Part shown: positions 42,563 to 54,304 of the stretch, piece by piece
Layout of the letters: each line of letters begins with the position of its first letter
How positions within the stretch are numbered: position 1 is the first letter of the stretch
Assembly (NCBI GenBank): GCA_037447655.1
Contig: JBBHKE010000660.1
Span: 180,016-244,015 of the forward strand
Reading direction: 5' to 3'
DNA from: Zygnema cylindricum
Taxonomy: Eukaryota; Streptophyta; Zygnematophyceae; Zygnematales; Zygnemataceae
DNA length: 64,000 bases
Translations under genes and position numbers: made by a program
Notes under the pieces: model-generated
Told to the model about the DNA's origin: nothing
Database searches by the model: none
What the model saw: only the letters and a program-made list of their open reading frames with translations

Positions 42563-43284
42563 TAAGGGCGTGTCCCCATGTGTTCACGTAAGGGTTTTTT
42601 CCGTCGTTTACACAGAAAATGGGACTTCCTACTTGAAAATATTACGCCGTACTAAAAATGGGCAAAAACTCAAATACATTTTGCGTCATCTTGGAACTTG
42701 AAAGGTACGGCGATTTGGCAGTATTATCATCGCGACCCACTTCCAGCTCATCTTCACACTTGCATTGAAATCAAATCGACCTGCTTTTAATCAAAATACT
42801 ACCCTATTGACGAATAGAAAGCCTGGGTTGCACGCGTCAAAAGTTTTCATTTGTTTCTTTGCAGTTGGGAGAATACACGAAAAAAAATTGTTTGTCCGTT
42901 TGCTTATGTTGTCCATTTGTGGGCGTCGTTCACGTGTGGGCGTCAACAAATGACAGTTGGCGTCGACAATTGTCCCAGTATGTCAAGAGCTCTTTGCGGC
43001 GTACAAATGTCCGCAGTTTGTTCCGAGATCGTTGGCGTCTACAAATGTCAGCAGTTGTCGGCGTCTACAGGTGTCGCAAGTATTGGCGACGTGTACAACT
43101 GCCACATATTAAAAATAATGAACTCGCAAGTAAAGATTCACATAGGCACACTTTGAAAAGTACAACGTAAATTCAGCGCTAAATTCCAAAATAACGTTTC
43201 AAAATATCGGTTACATGGGGACACGCCATTACTACAGTCCAAACTGCTTTATGAAAGTACCGATTACATGGTGACGTACCCTTA
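42563..43284. mobile_element. PIF/Harbinger-like MITE with repeated right ends
   Basis: It starts at 42,566 with GGGCGTGTCCCCATGTG after TAA. Candidate right ends are ACATGGGGACACGCC (to 43,227, followed by ATTA) and ACATGGTGACGTACCC (to 43,281, followed by TTA). A third similar end, ACATGCGCACATCC, stops at about 43,331. The three copies of the terminal about 50 bases are tandem. The left start matches the 44,394 element. Confidence 0.65.
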
Positions 43285-43339
43285 GGAAAAAAAAGTACGC
43301 TTCAAAGTTTCGCTTACATGCGCACATCCAAAAAGACGC

Positions 43340-44385
43340 CAAATATAAAAGTACATTTCAAAGGTGAAAGATGACGCCTATTTTCCGTACGGCAATTCAT
43401 TTTCTCGTTGCCATTTCAGTTTTGTGCCAAAACGACAAAAAACATTTATACTTTGACACATGGGCACACCTCTTTCCCGTCGCTCATTACCGCCACAAAC
43501 GACAAACTCAATTCCTTCGACAAAAAATCCAACAGTTTGTGACGTAATGAAAGTCTTGTTGTACATGTCACATGAACCATTTTTATAACAAAGTCAACTA
43601 TTATCGAATATTCGAAATTTTATGGAATATTCCAGGTTATACCGCCAACTGTTCTGACAACTGGGCAAGTCCATGATCATAGAGTCTCTAGTCGACCTTT
43701 TTTGAAAATTGTTGCCTGACGTACATGTACAGCTTGCATATTTGTCGTTTCATGTATACGGTCCAATGGTCAAAACCCGACCGTTCGTCAGAAAAGACAA
43801 AAAGGTACATCTGACACAAGCACGAGTACTAATTCTGAACTTTACCCGATTAGGTTTATTGCATTGATGTCTCATTCGTACAGATGTTGAGAATTCAACA
43901 GTTTGTGACGTCCCTGTTTTTTGTATCTTCGTTTTCTCTTTTTTGTCTTTTTCTGTACTGTACTCATGCTTTTTATTGACACGTCAGGTTCCGTCAGGTC
44001 CGAGAACGATTGGTTGGTGCTTTCGATTGGTTGGACGATCTTCCGCCGTACAATTTAAATCTGAGCCGTCGTTATCTGCCAAGTCATTTGTACGGCTTTG
44101 AAATTACGGCTACCGGACTGTGATTGGTCGTAAGAAGTAGACGTTTTTGTTTTCCTTTCTTTCATTTTCTTCGTCACGTTTGTTTTGTTTTGTACAATCT
44201 GAATCATTGTTCAAAAGTGGCGTTTTTATGGTAGGCCTTTAGTAGTCACACAAAACTCGGCACAAAACTCGTAAGGCACACTGTATGTGTGGGCGTTGTG
44301 CACACCCCTGTACGAGTTTGACGTATGATCATAGTACAGCGCACGCCGCCGAACGAAATTTTTTAGCGAACCAAAAATGCTTAGG
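43340..44385. other. Intergenic, nothing recognised
   Basis: No reading frame with known content on either strand. The sequence is rich in GTACA and TGTAC words and has no obvious repeat unit. Confidence 0.5.
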
Positions 44386-44390
44386 GTATG

Positions 44391-45173
44391 TCCCCATGTG
44401 CATAAGTAAGGGTTTTTTTCTGTGGTTTTCCTGTAAAACTTAGCGCCGTACTGCCTAAGTTGCAACCGTACGAAGGAATCGCAAATTTGTAGAGTACAAT
44501 TTGCGTCATCCTCGAACTTAGGATGAACGAAAATTTGTCGTCTTGTGTTTTTCGACCCACTTCCATGACAAAAAACGTCATCTTCAACCATATGTTTAAA
44601 ACACATGCGCGATGTGTTTTAAAACTAGGTATTTCCGATAAACAAATATGAACATACATTCGCGGGTGCCGTAATTTTCGAAAATTTTCATACGATTTCT
44701 AAGGACAAAGAAAAGTACAGAATTCGCTATGTTTTGTCTGTTTGTGTTCAATACGACTAATAAAAGTACACAATTTGTTTGGTTTTGTCCGTTTTTTGTT
44801 CAGTACGAATTTTATTTTTTTGTAGGGGTCTCGATCTTGAAATTACGATGCCATTTCACGTCGACCGGACAAGAGACGCAAAGGCATAACGCATCTTTTT
44901 CATCCGTGAAATTGCACAGGCTGGAATGCGGTACGTCTACAATGTCACTATGTGACATGCGAAGTCACAAGCAGTTCCAAAAAATAACCTGCGACAACAC
45001 AGATTGTAGTCCCTGACAGCCGTCATAGGTATTGTCGACATATACAATCGTCACAAGCGTAAGTTACGATTACGTTCTTACACATAGGGACACTTGAAAA
45101 TCGGGTCCGGCAGATCCAAGCTAAAATACAAAGTAAGTTCGCTAAGTTCCAAGTACATGGGGACATACCCTTA
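44391..45173. mobile_element. PIF/Harbinger-like MITE, 777 bp, TTA target duplication
   Basis: The element 44,394-45,170 begins GGGTATGTCCCCATG and ends CATGGGGACATACCC, with TTA at 44,391-44,393 and 45,171-45,173. Just inside the left end is AAGTAAGGGTTTTTTTC, shared with the 42,566 element. Non-coding. Confidence 0.88.
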
Positions 45174-45339
45174 GGATGATGACATTGCGCGGGAAAAAAA
45201 ACCGGGAAAAAAAAAAAAAACCTCGGACGGCAAAAAAACTGCGGTTTTTTTGGCAATGTGGACTATATATTTTTTATTGTCCCATACTGCTTGTTTGGTC
45301 AATTTGAGGCTTTATTTATGTGGCCTTCAAAATTGTATA

Positions 45340-45680
45340 TGCTAATATGACAGAATGTCCTATCGTAAGTTGTGTTATGGGCTTTTTATGTGATTTTTTT
45401 AGATCGCTTCTTTGATCAACGAACGTCATATTGTCCAAATGTGACAGTTCAAATAAAAAGTACCTCAAACCTCACACAAAAATATTTTTTTGTCCGAATG
45501 TTTTTCAAAATTTAGGCATGATGTTTAATTCTCTATCGATCGATGTGGAACTCAACCCTATTACTATTTTTTTTTTATTTTGCGGCCAATACAATATGGG
45601 TCTTAAGGTCATATTGTATGTTTTGCGTAGAATAGGCATATTGTATGGGCGTACTTTCACCTACTTTTGAATTATGATCT
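45340..45680. repeat. Inverted relative of the 29,451-29,893 hAT-like MITE
   Basis: It shares, in reverse orientation, TCGTAAGTTGTGTTATGGGC, CCGAATGTTTTTCAAAATTT, GATGTTTAATTCTCTATCGA, CATATTGTATGTTTTGCGTA and a CTACTTTTGAATTATG end. Its left limit is not clear. Confidence 0.7.
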
Positions 45681-45693
45681 GAATGTACTATTG

Positions 45694-45900
45694 TACTATC
45701 TCGATGTACGATATGTTCACCATACGATATGTTCACAGCACTATATCTACTTAAATACTTTAATACTCGATATCTCTATTCGTCTTTACAATCCACGGGC
45801 ACGTTATTTTAGCTCATCTTATCGTCGAGTATTAAAGTACTAAAGTACACATAGTACAACAAACACATCGTATGGTGAACATATCGTACGCAAGATAGTA
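45694..45900. mobile_element. 207-bp inverted-repeat MITE (GTACGATATGTTCACCATAC)
   Basis: Left TACTATCTCGATGTACGATA and GTTCACCATACGAT are mirrored on the right by ATCGTATGGTGAAC and ATATCGTACGCAAGATAGTA. The centre has a second inverted pair (TTTAATACTCGA / TCGAGTATTAAAG), so nearly the whole segment folds. The superfamily is not determined. Confidence 0.65.
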
Positions 45901-45904
45901 TATC

Positions 45905-46875
45905 AGAAGGGGAAGGGGAAGGAGAAGGGGAAAGGAGGAAAAAACGTACTATCACCAGGATGCAAGTCTCCAAAAAATGTCGTTACGTATGCCACGTGGC
46001 ATGCTAAGACTAACATTGCCGCCATAGCGAAAGCGACAGCCATGACTGCCCACTCGTCGCGTCACAAAGGATATAAAATAGTCCCTAAAAACCGGCCAAA
46101 GAGAGAAGTTTTCTATTCGCAGAGAAATTTTTTCGGATCTCCGATCGAGTCGACACTTCACTTTATATAATTTTTTCACACGTACAAACCGCCTTGATCT
46201 TACTCAAGGAAGGGTGGAGAGTAGGCGTCCGTACACTGACTGTGGAAAGAGCTTACCTAATAATTTTACAATGACGTGGAAAATTGGCTCTTGACAATTT
46301 TTTTATCTTTTTGTCTTGTTGCGCGAATCCTGAAAGACTGCGTACGGCATCGAGAAAGAATCTAAAGTACAAACCCTAAAAATTAGGTGGAAAGTACAGA
46401 AGTACATCTGACACTTTTAGAATGATGGTCACTATGGGCTCTATACTTTATTTTGTCTTTTTTCCACATTTGGGGACCGCGCCTCCGTACGTACTCTATG
46501 AAGAGTACGGAGTACGATCCTGTGGAAAGCTGACCTTAACATTTTATACTACTGGTGTACGAATTTATTCGCTGGTGAATGAATTTCTTTTGTCGTTTAG
46601 TGAATAGTTCCTTTGTTTAGATTCTAGCTCACCTGTTCTATATTTATGATAACATCGGCGCAAGTCGAATATCCTCCTAGATACGATCAAATCGGTAACC
46701 AATGAAAAACGACACGTGTGATTTGATTTTTTAGTTTTTTTCGCAATCGCTTTCGGCCTCTCCACTCGCTCTATAAGAAACGTCAGAGAGCTGCCGAATG
46801 TACCGACACAGTTTTTGACAAGTCTTACCTAAAAACGTACGATTTTGTAGGATCTTTTTACGCTTGACCATTCAG
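45905..46875. other. Intergenic, nothing recognised
   Basis: It starts with a short GAAGGGGAAGG purine run. No gene or repeat was identified in the rest. Confidence 0.45.
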
Positions 46876-46879
46876 CAAG

Positions 46880-47045
46880 TACACCGCGAATCGTAATTAG
46901 AGTAAATTACTCTAATTCGGTCGCTCAAAATTTCGACTCTATCACATCAAATAGAGTAATCGATTCTCATTTTTCATTATTCTAATTTAAGTGAGGTTTA
47001 ATAAGCGTTAAAAATTAAAATATAGGTTATTTTTAAATAGTGTGG
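46880..47045. mobile_element. Stowaway-like MITE, one clear end
   Basis: TACACCGCGAATCGTAATTA (from 46,880) matches the family terminus, and AAATAGTGTGGAG (reverse of CCACACTATTT) matches its internal block. The right terminus was not found. Confidence 0.45.
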
Positions 47046-47049
47046 AGTG

Positions 47050-48178
47050 TTGAGCGTGCCCGAGAATCCCCAGGGAAGGGCCCACAGCCCGTGGTAGTTG
47101 GCCTCGGATTCCTGCAAAGAACCCCCCCCCCCCCCCCCCAAATGCGAAAGGCTTCCCAGAATAATGATCATGCCCCCTGCTGAACCCCCATCCTTCGCAT
47201 AGATATGCATGCAAAGATAGGAAAGACACCGGAACCGAGAGTAAGAGAAAGTGACTTATTCACGGGAAGTCTATAGCATTTGTTCCCTCAAAACCCACAA
47301 TTTTGATACAACGAAGTGGCAATTTTACTCCGGGGAGTTCATGCCAAAGCAAAAGAAACTACAAGCAAATACACAAATGCACTACCACGTGGAAACATAG
47401 AAATAAATAGGAATGGCTCTTTCAGATTTAACAATATCACCTTGACCACAAAAATAAAATATAAGATGGAAGATATAAAAGATGGCGAAGCAAGCTTAAC
47501 ATTCCCCGGCAATATACGAGGACAAAGAGAGAAGGGCGAACTCTCTCCCAATGGTAGTGCAAATAGGTATGGTACTCCTTCAACCCTCGGTGTCCGCAGT
47601 TTGGAACCGACTAGACTCTTCTCAGTTTCAAGCAGCAAAAGATCCAAAAATCACCCAAAGGGACGATATTGCCAACTACCAGCCCAAACTATGATTCCCA
47701 CAATGGACATATCCAAAACAAAGATGGCAATAGAGGAAAACAAAACAAAGATTCTTCCAAAAAAAAGTTTGTTGGATTATTTGAGGGTTTTCACAGAAGA
47801 GAGTACTGAAAAGCAACCTGTCTCCTTCGGCCCCAAGTGCCTTATACAGCAAAAGCTTGTCCAGTTTCAGGTCCAAAAGTCAAACCTACGCTATTAGCCA
47901 ATGAGCGGCCAGCAACGGCAACCGAACTGACATAAGACAAAATAATGTGTACTACACTTGGGGCAAAAAGTTGGACCTCTGACTACGGCTAGATCCGCGG
48001 CCGGAAGTTATTATTTGTTCCATAGTTTGTAAGACTAACTACTAAAAGGACACGGAAGTGCCAAGATTTGACTTGATGTAATAAATGAACCACTGGTCAG
48101 CTGAACCTGAACTGAATTGCTACAGACAGCTAACAGCATAATCTAGATTACAGTCGGAAGTCTACGTGGCAGTCCACA
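47050..48178 (-). mobile_element. Probable 3' LTR of the chromovirus
   Basis: It starts TTGTGGACTGCCACGTAG directly after the purine tract. There is no 5' LTR in the window to confirm it. A C18-C19 homopolymer lies near 47,123-47,141. The outer limit is a guess from the change to Stowaway-type sequence. Confidence 0.4.
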
Positions 48179-48483
48179 ATGTACCCCCCACTAGGGCTGG
48201 TGGAAGCTTGTGCTATGTAGCGGAACTGCGATCTTTCAGACGGTAGAACTTTGTCGTCCGGCCTCCGTTAGGCACGAAATAAAGTGCGTCTTGTTCCATA
48301 GAGGAAATATTATAATCCTTCCGGCTGGTTGTGCTTGCTTCTCCGTAATCTGAGAGTAGTACGGGTAGGAAGGGTACGTAAATCCTCGGTAATAGAAAGG
48401 GGTGCTTGAAAAGCACTCGAGCTTGACAGTAACCCTTACAGTGCCTCCCACTAAGGTTTCAACATCCCGAAAAACCTAGCTTA

Positions 48484-49842
48484 CTTAGGGAAATCGAAGT
48501 TGACGGAGTATGCTGTATGTCTCTTCGCGGTACTCCTCGAATTCTTGTCGCAGAAAGTCAAGTTGATTTTGGAGCTGCTCACATCCAGTCTCGAGCAGCG
48601 CGATATGATGATCTGTCGCCGCCAATCTTCTACGAGTGATTCGCTCCCGAACTCGGTCCTCTCCTTCCTCCGGTACTGTTGTAGGTGTTGCGGGTGGCGG
48701 CGGAACGACCATCGGTAGAGATTCTTCGAGTACCAGAACTTGAGCAGTTTCGGGTTCTTCAATCCGTTGTGCTCCTTTCCCAACCTCGTCGGCCTGTTCC
48801 CACCGAGGTACCTTCCTCAGTTTGAAGGATACGTGTTTTTTGGCAGCTCGGGCCCGCTGCAGAGCGTTCTTTCGTGCTTGTTTGAGTGCCCGTACTTCAA
48901 GTGTGACCTCCGCCCGAGAAATGATGTCGTGAAGGCGAACATCCCATGGGTGATATTGGCGCAGAAACCGTGAAACATCTACTCAATAGCAATAGTGGTC
49001 CTCTACCACTTCCACAAATGACAAGGCATGAGGGTTTAATTGCACATAACCCTTATGGTTATTCCCTAAGTCTTTCGTCCTCATGAAATTCCAAGCCGGG
49101 TGGGACGACAAACTGGCGGGAACATTAATAGGATCCCCAGGTTTTCCTGTGCGCCACGCTGCTGGCCAATCCGAAGGATCCCAATAAAAGCGTTTGGCAA
49201 AACTGAAGGCGAGGTTTGGATGTCGGGGTCGATAGGCAGTGGAAAGAGGTAGTCGGGAATTTCTCCCCCTTTTTCACTTTCCTCGTCCGTCTCCTCTTCT
49301 TCTCGTCGTAGAACAAATACGTCATCCCCGCTAGGATACTGTGCCTCAGCCCTCTTTTTTGAACTCTCCGAGGACTGCTCGTCTGCGGTGCTCTCTTTAT
49401 TAGGATCCCTCATCACCTCTACATCTGAGGCACGCTCCTCTATCTGGGGAGGGGTCGGTTCTCGTTTCGGCTCATCTGCGTCCGAGAGATCATGGTTTTC
49501 TTCATCCTCCTGATCCCCCTCTTGGAGTGGATTGTACTCGCGGTCTTGTGAATTTTCTAACCCCTCCCATCCACTGGTCTCCGCCGGCCCTGCCTCACTA
49601 CTGGCCGTCTCTTCCGGTTCTGGTCCTTCTTCTACCTCCCTCCTCCGGTCTGCCTCTACCATGGCCTCTACCGCCACTAGTAATCTATCTGGACGCGGCA
49701 CATCTCCTTGCCCTAGCTGTACAAGTCTCATCCTTTTCGGTGGTGGAGAGGACGACGACGCCATGGATTTTGTTGTGTCAGATAATTCCGGTAGGTTGAG
49801 AAGAAAAGGTAAGTTGGCTATGTCGAACGAGACACTCTCCAA
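48484..49842 (-). pseudogene. Additional ORF between chromodomain and 3' LTR (acidic and coiled-coil protein)
   Basis: I do not recognise this protein. The first part (49,842-49,081) starts MESVSFDIANLPFLL, then a long acidic region (GDQEDEENHDLSDADEP, EEEETDEESEKGGE). After a frame change comes KGYVQLNPHALSFVEVVEDH, a TGA near 48,985 that probably replaces TGG, then VSRFLRQYHPWDVRLHD, a basic helix-forming stretch (ALKQARKNALQRARAAKKH) and a C-terminal coiled-coil-like segment (ALLETGCEQLQNQLDFLRQE) ending at 48,484. It is on the same strand as pol and upstream of the 3' LTR, the place where some plant gypsy elements carry env-like or other extra ORFs. No transmembrane segment is seen, so it is not env-like. 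Confidence 0.55.
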
Positions 49843-49879
49843 TTACTTCGATTGGTTTGGTCGCGAAGGCTGATGGCGG

Positions 49880-50196
49880 CTTTATCTGTGAGGGTTAAAG
49901 GTCTCACTGTTGGACTTTTCCAAACGTCGCAGCCCGTGAGGATATCGCAGCGTCCAACATCTCTTAACTTCCGCTGCTGCGGCGAAACCGCGGGTTCGTC
50001 GTTACCAATGTTGTGATGCACAACTGCGCCGTTGCGATTTCTTGTCATTGCAGCGGTAGCGCTGCGATTCTCTAATGGCACCGCTGCAATGCTTTTCTTC
50101 GGTGGCTCGCAACCATAGTGCTGCGGTCCGTTATGATTGCCACTGCGTTTCTTCGCCGAGTCCCCAAGATGATTGCGATGGTTGCTACATTGCGAT
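49880..50196. other. Gap between extra ORF and chromodomain
   Basis: No open frame. It contains repeated TTGCGAT/CTGCGATT and CACCGCTGCAAT words, perhaps degenerate short repeats belonging to the element. Confidence 0.45.
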
Positions 50197-51602
50197 TCAT
50201 TCCTTTATTGCGTCTATTGCGATTGCCCCTTCGGTTAAGGTGAGTGTCCGACTCTGCGTAAACCGGCGCAGCAAATCGGGTGAATGCACATCTTTCTCGT
50301 CTACCCAAGAATCATCTTCAACTCTGTAGCCCTTCCAACGCACCAAATATTGGGTGGAGTTAGAATACGGAGAGCGACGCGAATGAAGGATCTCCTCCAC
50401 CTCGTACTCGTCCGATGTACCCTGAATGGGCGGTAAAAGGGTACTTCGCCGTCGAGTAAGAAAAATCAAATTCGGGTCGCGAAACGGTTTGAGAAGGGAA
50501 ACATGGAAAACATTGTGAATATGCCTGTCCCTCAGTATATCTAACTTATATGCCATCTCTCCCACCCTTGAAAAAACAGTGAACAGACGTGTAAATCTCG
50601 GTGCCAATTTCTTAGAGAGGGCACCGGGTAACGACACGTTTGCCATATTAAGGCGAACTTTATCACCCACGTTAAACACAATGTTCTTCCGGTGAGAGTT
50701 GGCGTGCGACTTTTGACGGTCCTTTGTTAGCTGGAGCGGCCTCGCCGCCTTTTCCAAATTCCCTTGCAGTGTTTTGGCAAAATCAAGTGTAGCAGGTGTA
50801 GGGCAATTCACTGCCAATAAATTTTGGGGAGGGGTGGGCTATCGTCCATTGAGGGAAATTTTCTTAGCATTCGTGGACGAGTGCACCGCACTGTTGTACG
50901 CCACCTCAATTGCCGTCAAATGGTTCACCGAATCTGTTTGGTTCACCGATACATAAGCCTGCAAAGCCTCCTCCAGAGTCCGATTCACCCTTTCGGTGTG
51001 ACCGTCGGTCTGAGGGTGATAAGCTGTAGACATGGCCAACTGCGTCCCAAACAACTCAAACAGACTTCTCCAAAAGTGACTCACAAATTTTCGGTCACGG
51101 TCGCTGACGATTCTCTTCGGGAGTCCGTGATGGTGAAATATCTCCCGGAGGAATAAGTCTGCCACATCCCGCGCTGTGGCTGTGGTTGTCATGGGCAGGA
51201 AATGGGCCATTTTCGTCAAATAATTCACGACGACCAAGATAGAGTCATAGCCCTCCCGAGTCAACGGAAGAGCAACGATGAAGTCCAACGAAATCGCCCC
51301 CCAAGGAACAAATGGTGTCGGAACAGGTTGTAACAGGCCTTGGTGACCTGATTCCAATTAATTTCTGTTATATGAGTCACACGTCCGGACATACTCTGCA
51401 ATGTCCCGAGTCATGTTCGGCCAATAATACGCCTCAGCGACACGTGCTGTTGTTTTATCCCGTCCGAAATGTCCACTGAGCGGCTCATCATGACTCATTT
51501 TAAGTACCGAATGACGTAACTCTTGGTTTGTCGGGACGTAAAGTCTAGTTGTTTGAATTGGTCTGTATCGCCACATACCATTGGAGGTTCGAACTAATAT
51601 CT
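50197..51602 (-). pseudogene. Chromovirus integrase with chromodomain
   Basis: From 51,576: HSVLKMSHDEPLSGHFGRDK and CDSYNRN (HHCC zinc domain with the final Cys replaced), a TAA at 51,358, then AISLDFIVALPLTREG (first Asp), IVSDRDRKFVSHFW (second Asp) and HTERVNRTLEEALQAY (Glu). A frameshift near 50,840 leads to FNVGDKVRLNMANV, then a chromodomain near the C-terminus: YEVEEILHSRR, QYLVRWKGYRVEDDSWVDE. Chromodomains of this kind bind methylated histone H3 and steer integration to heterochromatin. A short tail ends at 50,197. Confidence 0.87.
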
Positions 51603-51608
51603 TCTATT

Positions 51609-53246
51609 TTACCAGTTCCTTAAATGTCTCGTCTTCTTCGTATACGGCCTTAATCCTATTGAACCATGGTCGTATACTTGTACCGTACTGGTCACTGCGT
51701 TGAGTTCCGGATCCTGCGTTTTGTCCGAAGCTGCGGTGTTTATTTTTACAGCGCCTACGTTTCCATCTTGCGATGCTTGCGATTGTTGCTCCGTGACTGG
51801 CACAGCTACTCGAAGTCTTCTTGACAGCGCTTCCCCCGGGTTCGTCTTGCCTGGTCTATACTCAATAGCTAGATCTGGCCCGAAGGTCTGAAGAAACGTC
51901 ATCCATCGTACCTGTTACTTTGAGAACTTCGGCTGGGTCTGAAGATACAGTAGGGCGTGGTGATCGGTGATGATTGTGATCCGCTTCCCTTGAACATAAC
52001 ATTTCCAAACCTCCAGCGCATTAATATTGGCGATTGTCTCCTTTTCATGTGTGGCCCAATTAAGCTCCGCTGCCTTTGGTTTCTGACTGTCGTAGGCAAT
52101 GGGTTGAAGGCCTTTTCCTTGATCTTGCATAAGGATCGCTCCAATAGCCATATCGCTAGCGTCGGTGATTATCGTCTTAGGTAATTCCGAGTCGGGGACG
52201 GCTAACACAAGGACGGTAACCAATCGCTCTTTTAGCGTGTCAAAGGCTGCCCTTTGCGCCGTTTTCCACTCATAGGGCATGTCATTCTTAAGTAATTCTG
52301 TGAGCGGTGCATCAATTTTTGCAAAACCTTCAACAAAACGGCAATAGTAGGAGTATAATCCAAGAAAGCTCCGTAACTCTGTAATGTTCGTCTGCTGCGG
52401 CCACTCCTTCACTGCCCTAGTTTTGTTGGCATCCACTACGATTCCATCCTGGCTCACAACATGACCCAAAAACTCAATTTTCTCCTTCAAGAAGTCACAT
52501 TTACTCCTCTTCGCATACAACTTGTTCTCCCAAAGGACTTGAAAGACCGTTTGCAGATGCTCGACGTGATCCTCCAACGTCTTGTTGTACACCAAGATGT
52601 CGTCCAAGAAGACAATTACGAAGGTGTCCAAATATTGCCGAAAGATTGAATTCATCAAATGCATAAAGGTTGCCAGTGCGTTGGTCAATCAAAACGGCAT
52701 AACCCGAAATTTGAAATGACCGTACCGAGTTCTTAACGCCGTCTTTTCCACATCTTCCTCGGCAATTATGATTTGGTGATAGCCACTTCGCAGGTCTATC
52801 TTCGAAAAATATTTAACACCTCGTAGTCGATCAACAGTTCGTCTATCATCGGAAGAGGGTACGCATTTTTCACCTTTAACTTGTTTAGCGCTCGGTAATC
52901 CTCACACATCCGAAAACCTCCATCTTTCTTATTCACGAAGAGGACGGGGGCTCCATACGGTGACTTGCTTGGTTCGATTGCTCTGGCTTCGATTAACTCC
53001 GCAAGTTGCTTTTTGAGTCCATCTAATTCGGTGTAGCTCATCTTGTACATTCGATTTGCTGAGGTACCGCTCCGGAAACAAGCTCGATCTTCTGGTCTAC
53101 TTCGGGCTTCGGAGGTAAGCCTTTTGGGAGCTTCAGGGGAAAAACATCAACATACTTCTGGAGAAGTTTTGTCACGACTTCCGGGGCCTCTACGGTAGTC
53201 TTTCCAGTGTCGTCACTCTCTTTCGAGTCGAAGTTGTAGAAATCAA
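51609..53246 (-). pseudogene. Chromovirus reverse transcriptase and RNase H
   Basis: From 53,246: [14 protein letters not shown] and [20 protein letters not shown] (linker), [59 protein letters not shown], a frameshifted [12 protein letters not shown] piece, then TFVIVFLDDILVYNKT (catalytic FLDD) from 52,688. RNase H: ITDASDMAIGAILMQ, NWATHEKETIANINALEVW, ITIITDHHALLYL, and after another shift DLAIEYRPGKTNPGEALSRR to 51,609. Active-site residues are present but the frame is broken at least three times. Confidence 0.88.
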
Positions 53247-54288
53247 TGGTTATTTTATTATTTTCTAGGTCTAAATTGGAATATAGTTAGAAGCCGAGGA
53301 AGTCTGCCTCTAACGTCTCTCTCCAACTCCCCCACTTCTGAGAAGTTTAAGAGGAAGCTAGAGCCATGGCTACCTAGGCTATCTAGAGGTTTACGGGAAA
53401 TAGATTAGTTAATTTACAGATATATAGGTTTATTTACTAAAAGGTGTATGTCGGTAATAGGATTTGATCCTGGTACCTGACAACCGTCAGAACGCCGGTA
53501 GGCGGAAGCCTTAACCGTTAAGTCTAGAAGTTACGATACATGCTATAGGGTTTGATATTTATTTAAATGTTAACACGTAGGAAAATTCATTTAACGGCGG
53601 ATATTTACAGTTACATAGATCCTGTTATGTAAACGTACGGATTTCGGTATGTACAAGAAACAAGTACCGCGCATTTTTTTTCTTTTACGAAACAAATACT
53701 GCACAAGCATTTATGACGGCTACGATTGAAATTTGCATTCAATCGGACGGCCGAAAAAAAAGTCGAGATCGCGAAAGAGATTCTCGGCTGTTTGTGGTCA
53801 TCACCATATCGGATGACACGTGGCACGATTACGTTAGATCGCGGCATCTCCGAGAATTACAGGACCGAATCCGGATATGAAATGTGTCGACATTTAAGCC
53901 ATGTCGTACAAATTCCGTTCATAAAGTACACCGGCAACTGTACTTTTATGTACGGCAGTGTAATATGATTGGTGCCGAACACTAGTAGATAGAGTTTGTG
54001 AGAGAGATAGGACTTAGAAAAATTGGTAGATAAGACCCTCTCTCCTAGAGAGCTTCTATACAAAAGGTCAACTTTGACCCTCCATAACTTACTGCTCGAG
54101 GAGCAAATTCAGAGATTCTTTTTGCTATCGGCTCAGAGGAGTCTTGCCTTCACACGGGTGAAGGTGGTTAGAGTTTTTGTTTGCCAAGGTGACGGTTACT
54201 CGTGCTGAAAGACAAAGGGGTCAGGGTTATCTAAGAGGCTTGGTGTGAGCTGCTTACTCTGAGGTCGTATGGAGGTCTCAGAGTTGCA
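53247..54288 (+). mobile_element. 5' LTR of copia A
   Basis: It starts TGGTTATTTTATTATTTTC and ends GGTCTCAGAGTTGCA, about 1,042 bp. It is similar along its length to the LTR at 62,536-63,579 (1,044 bp), both with GGATTTGATCCTGGTACCT, ACACGTGGCA, GACCCTCTCTCC and CAAAGGGGTCAG blocks. Confidence 0.85.
53450..53532 (-). other. tRNA-like segment on the antisense strand of the LTR
   Basis: Read on the minus strand: AACGGTTAAGGCTTCCGCC, then GGTACCAGGATCAAATCC, resembling the D-arm/A-box and the T-arm/B-box (GGWTCRAAYCC) of a tRNA at the right spacing. Equivalent segments occur at 62,741-62,815 and, inverted, at about 56,673-56,760. It may be a captured tRNA or a tRNA-derived SINE head. Not a functional tRNA as far as I can fold it. 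Confidence 0.4.
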
Positions 54289-54301
54289 GGTTATGTGCCC
54301 A
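54289..54301 (+). other. Half-tRNA primer binding site (copia A)
   Basis: GGTTATGTGCCCA directly follows the LTR. It equals GGTTATGGGCCCA, the complement of the anticodon arm of initiator tRNA-Met, with one change. Confidence 0.7.
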
Positions 54302-54304
54302 CCA

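Larger units (their letters stand above)
47050..53246 (-). mobile_element. Chromovirus (Ty3/gypsy with chromodomain), 5'-truncated
   Basis: Read on the minus strand: the protease-RT linker begins at 53,246, where a copia LTR interrupts it; then RT (FLDD), RNase H, integrase (HHCC, DDE), chromodomain (stop at 50,197), an additional ORF (49,842-48,484), a purine run TAGTGGGGGG at about 48,190, and a 3' LTR starting near 48,178. Gag and protease would lie beyond the copia insertion but do not reappear in the window. Several stops and frameshifts make it inactive. The 3' LTR end is placed near 47,050 only roughly. Confidence 0.8.

Noticed and set aside
47316-47897. 193-codon open frame on the + strand
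   Set aside because: No recognisable domain; it lies within the presumed chromovirus LTR on the opposite strand.
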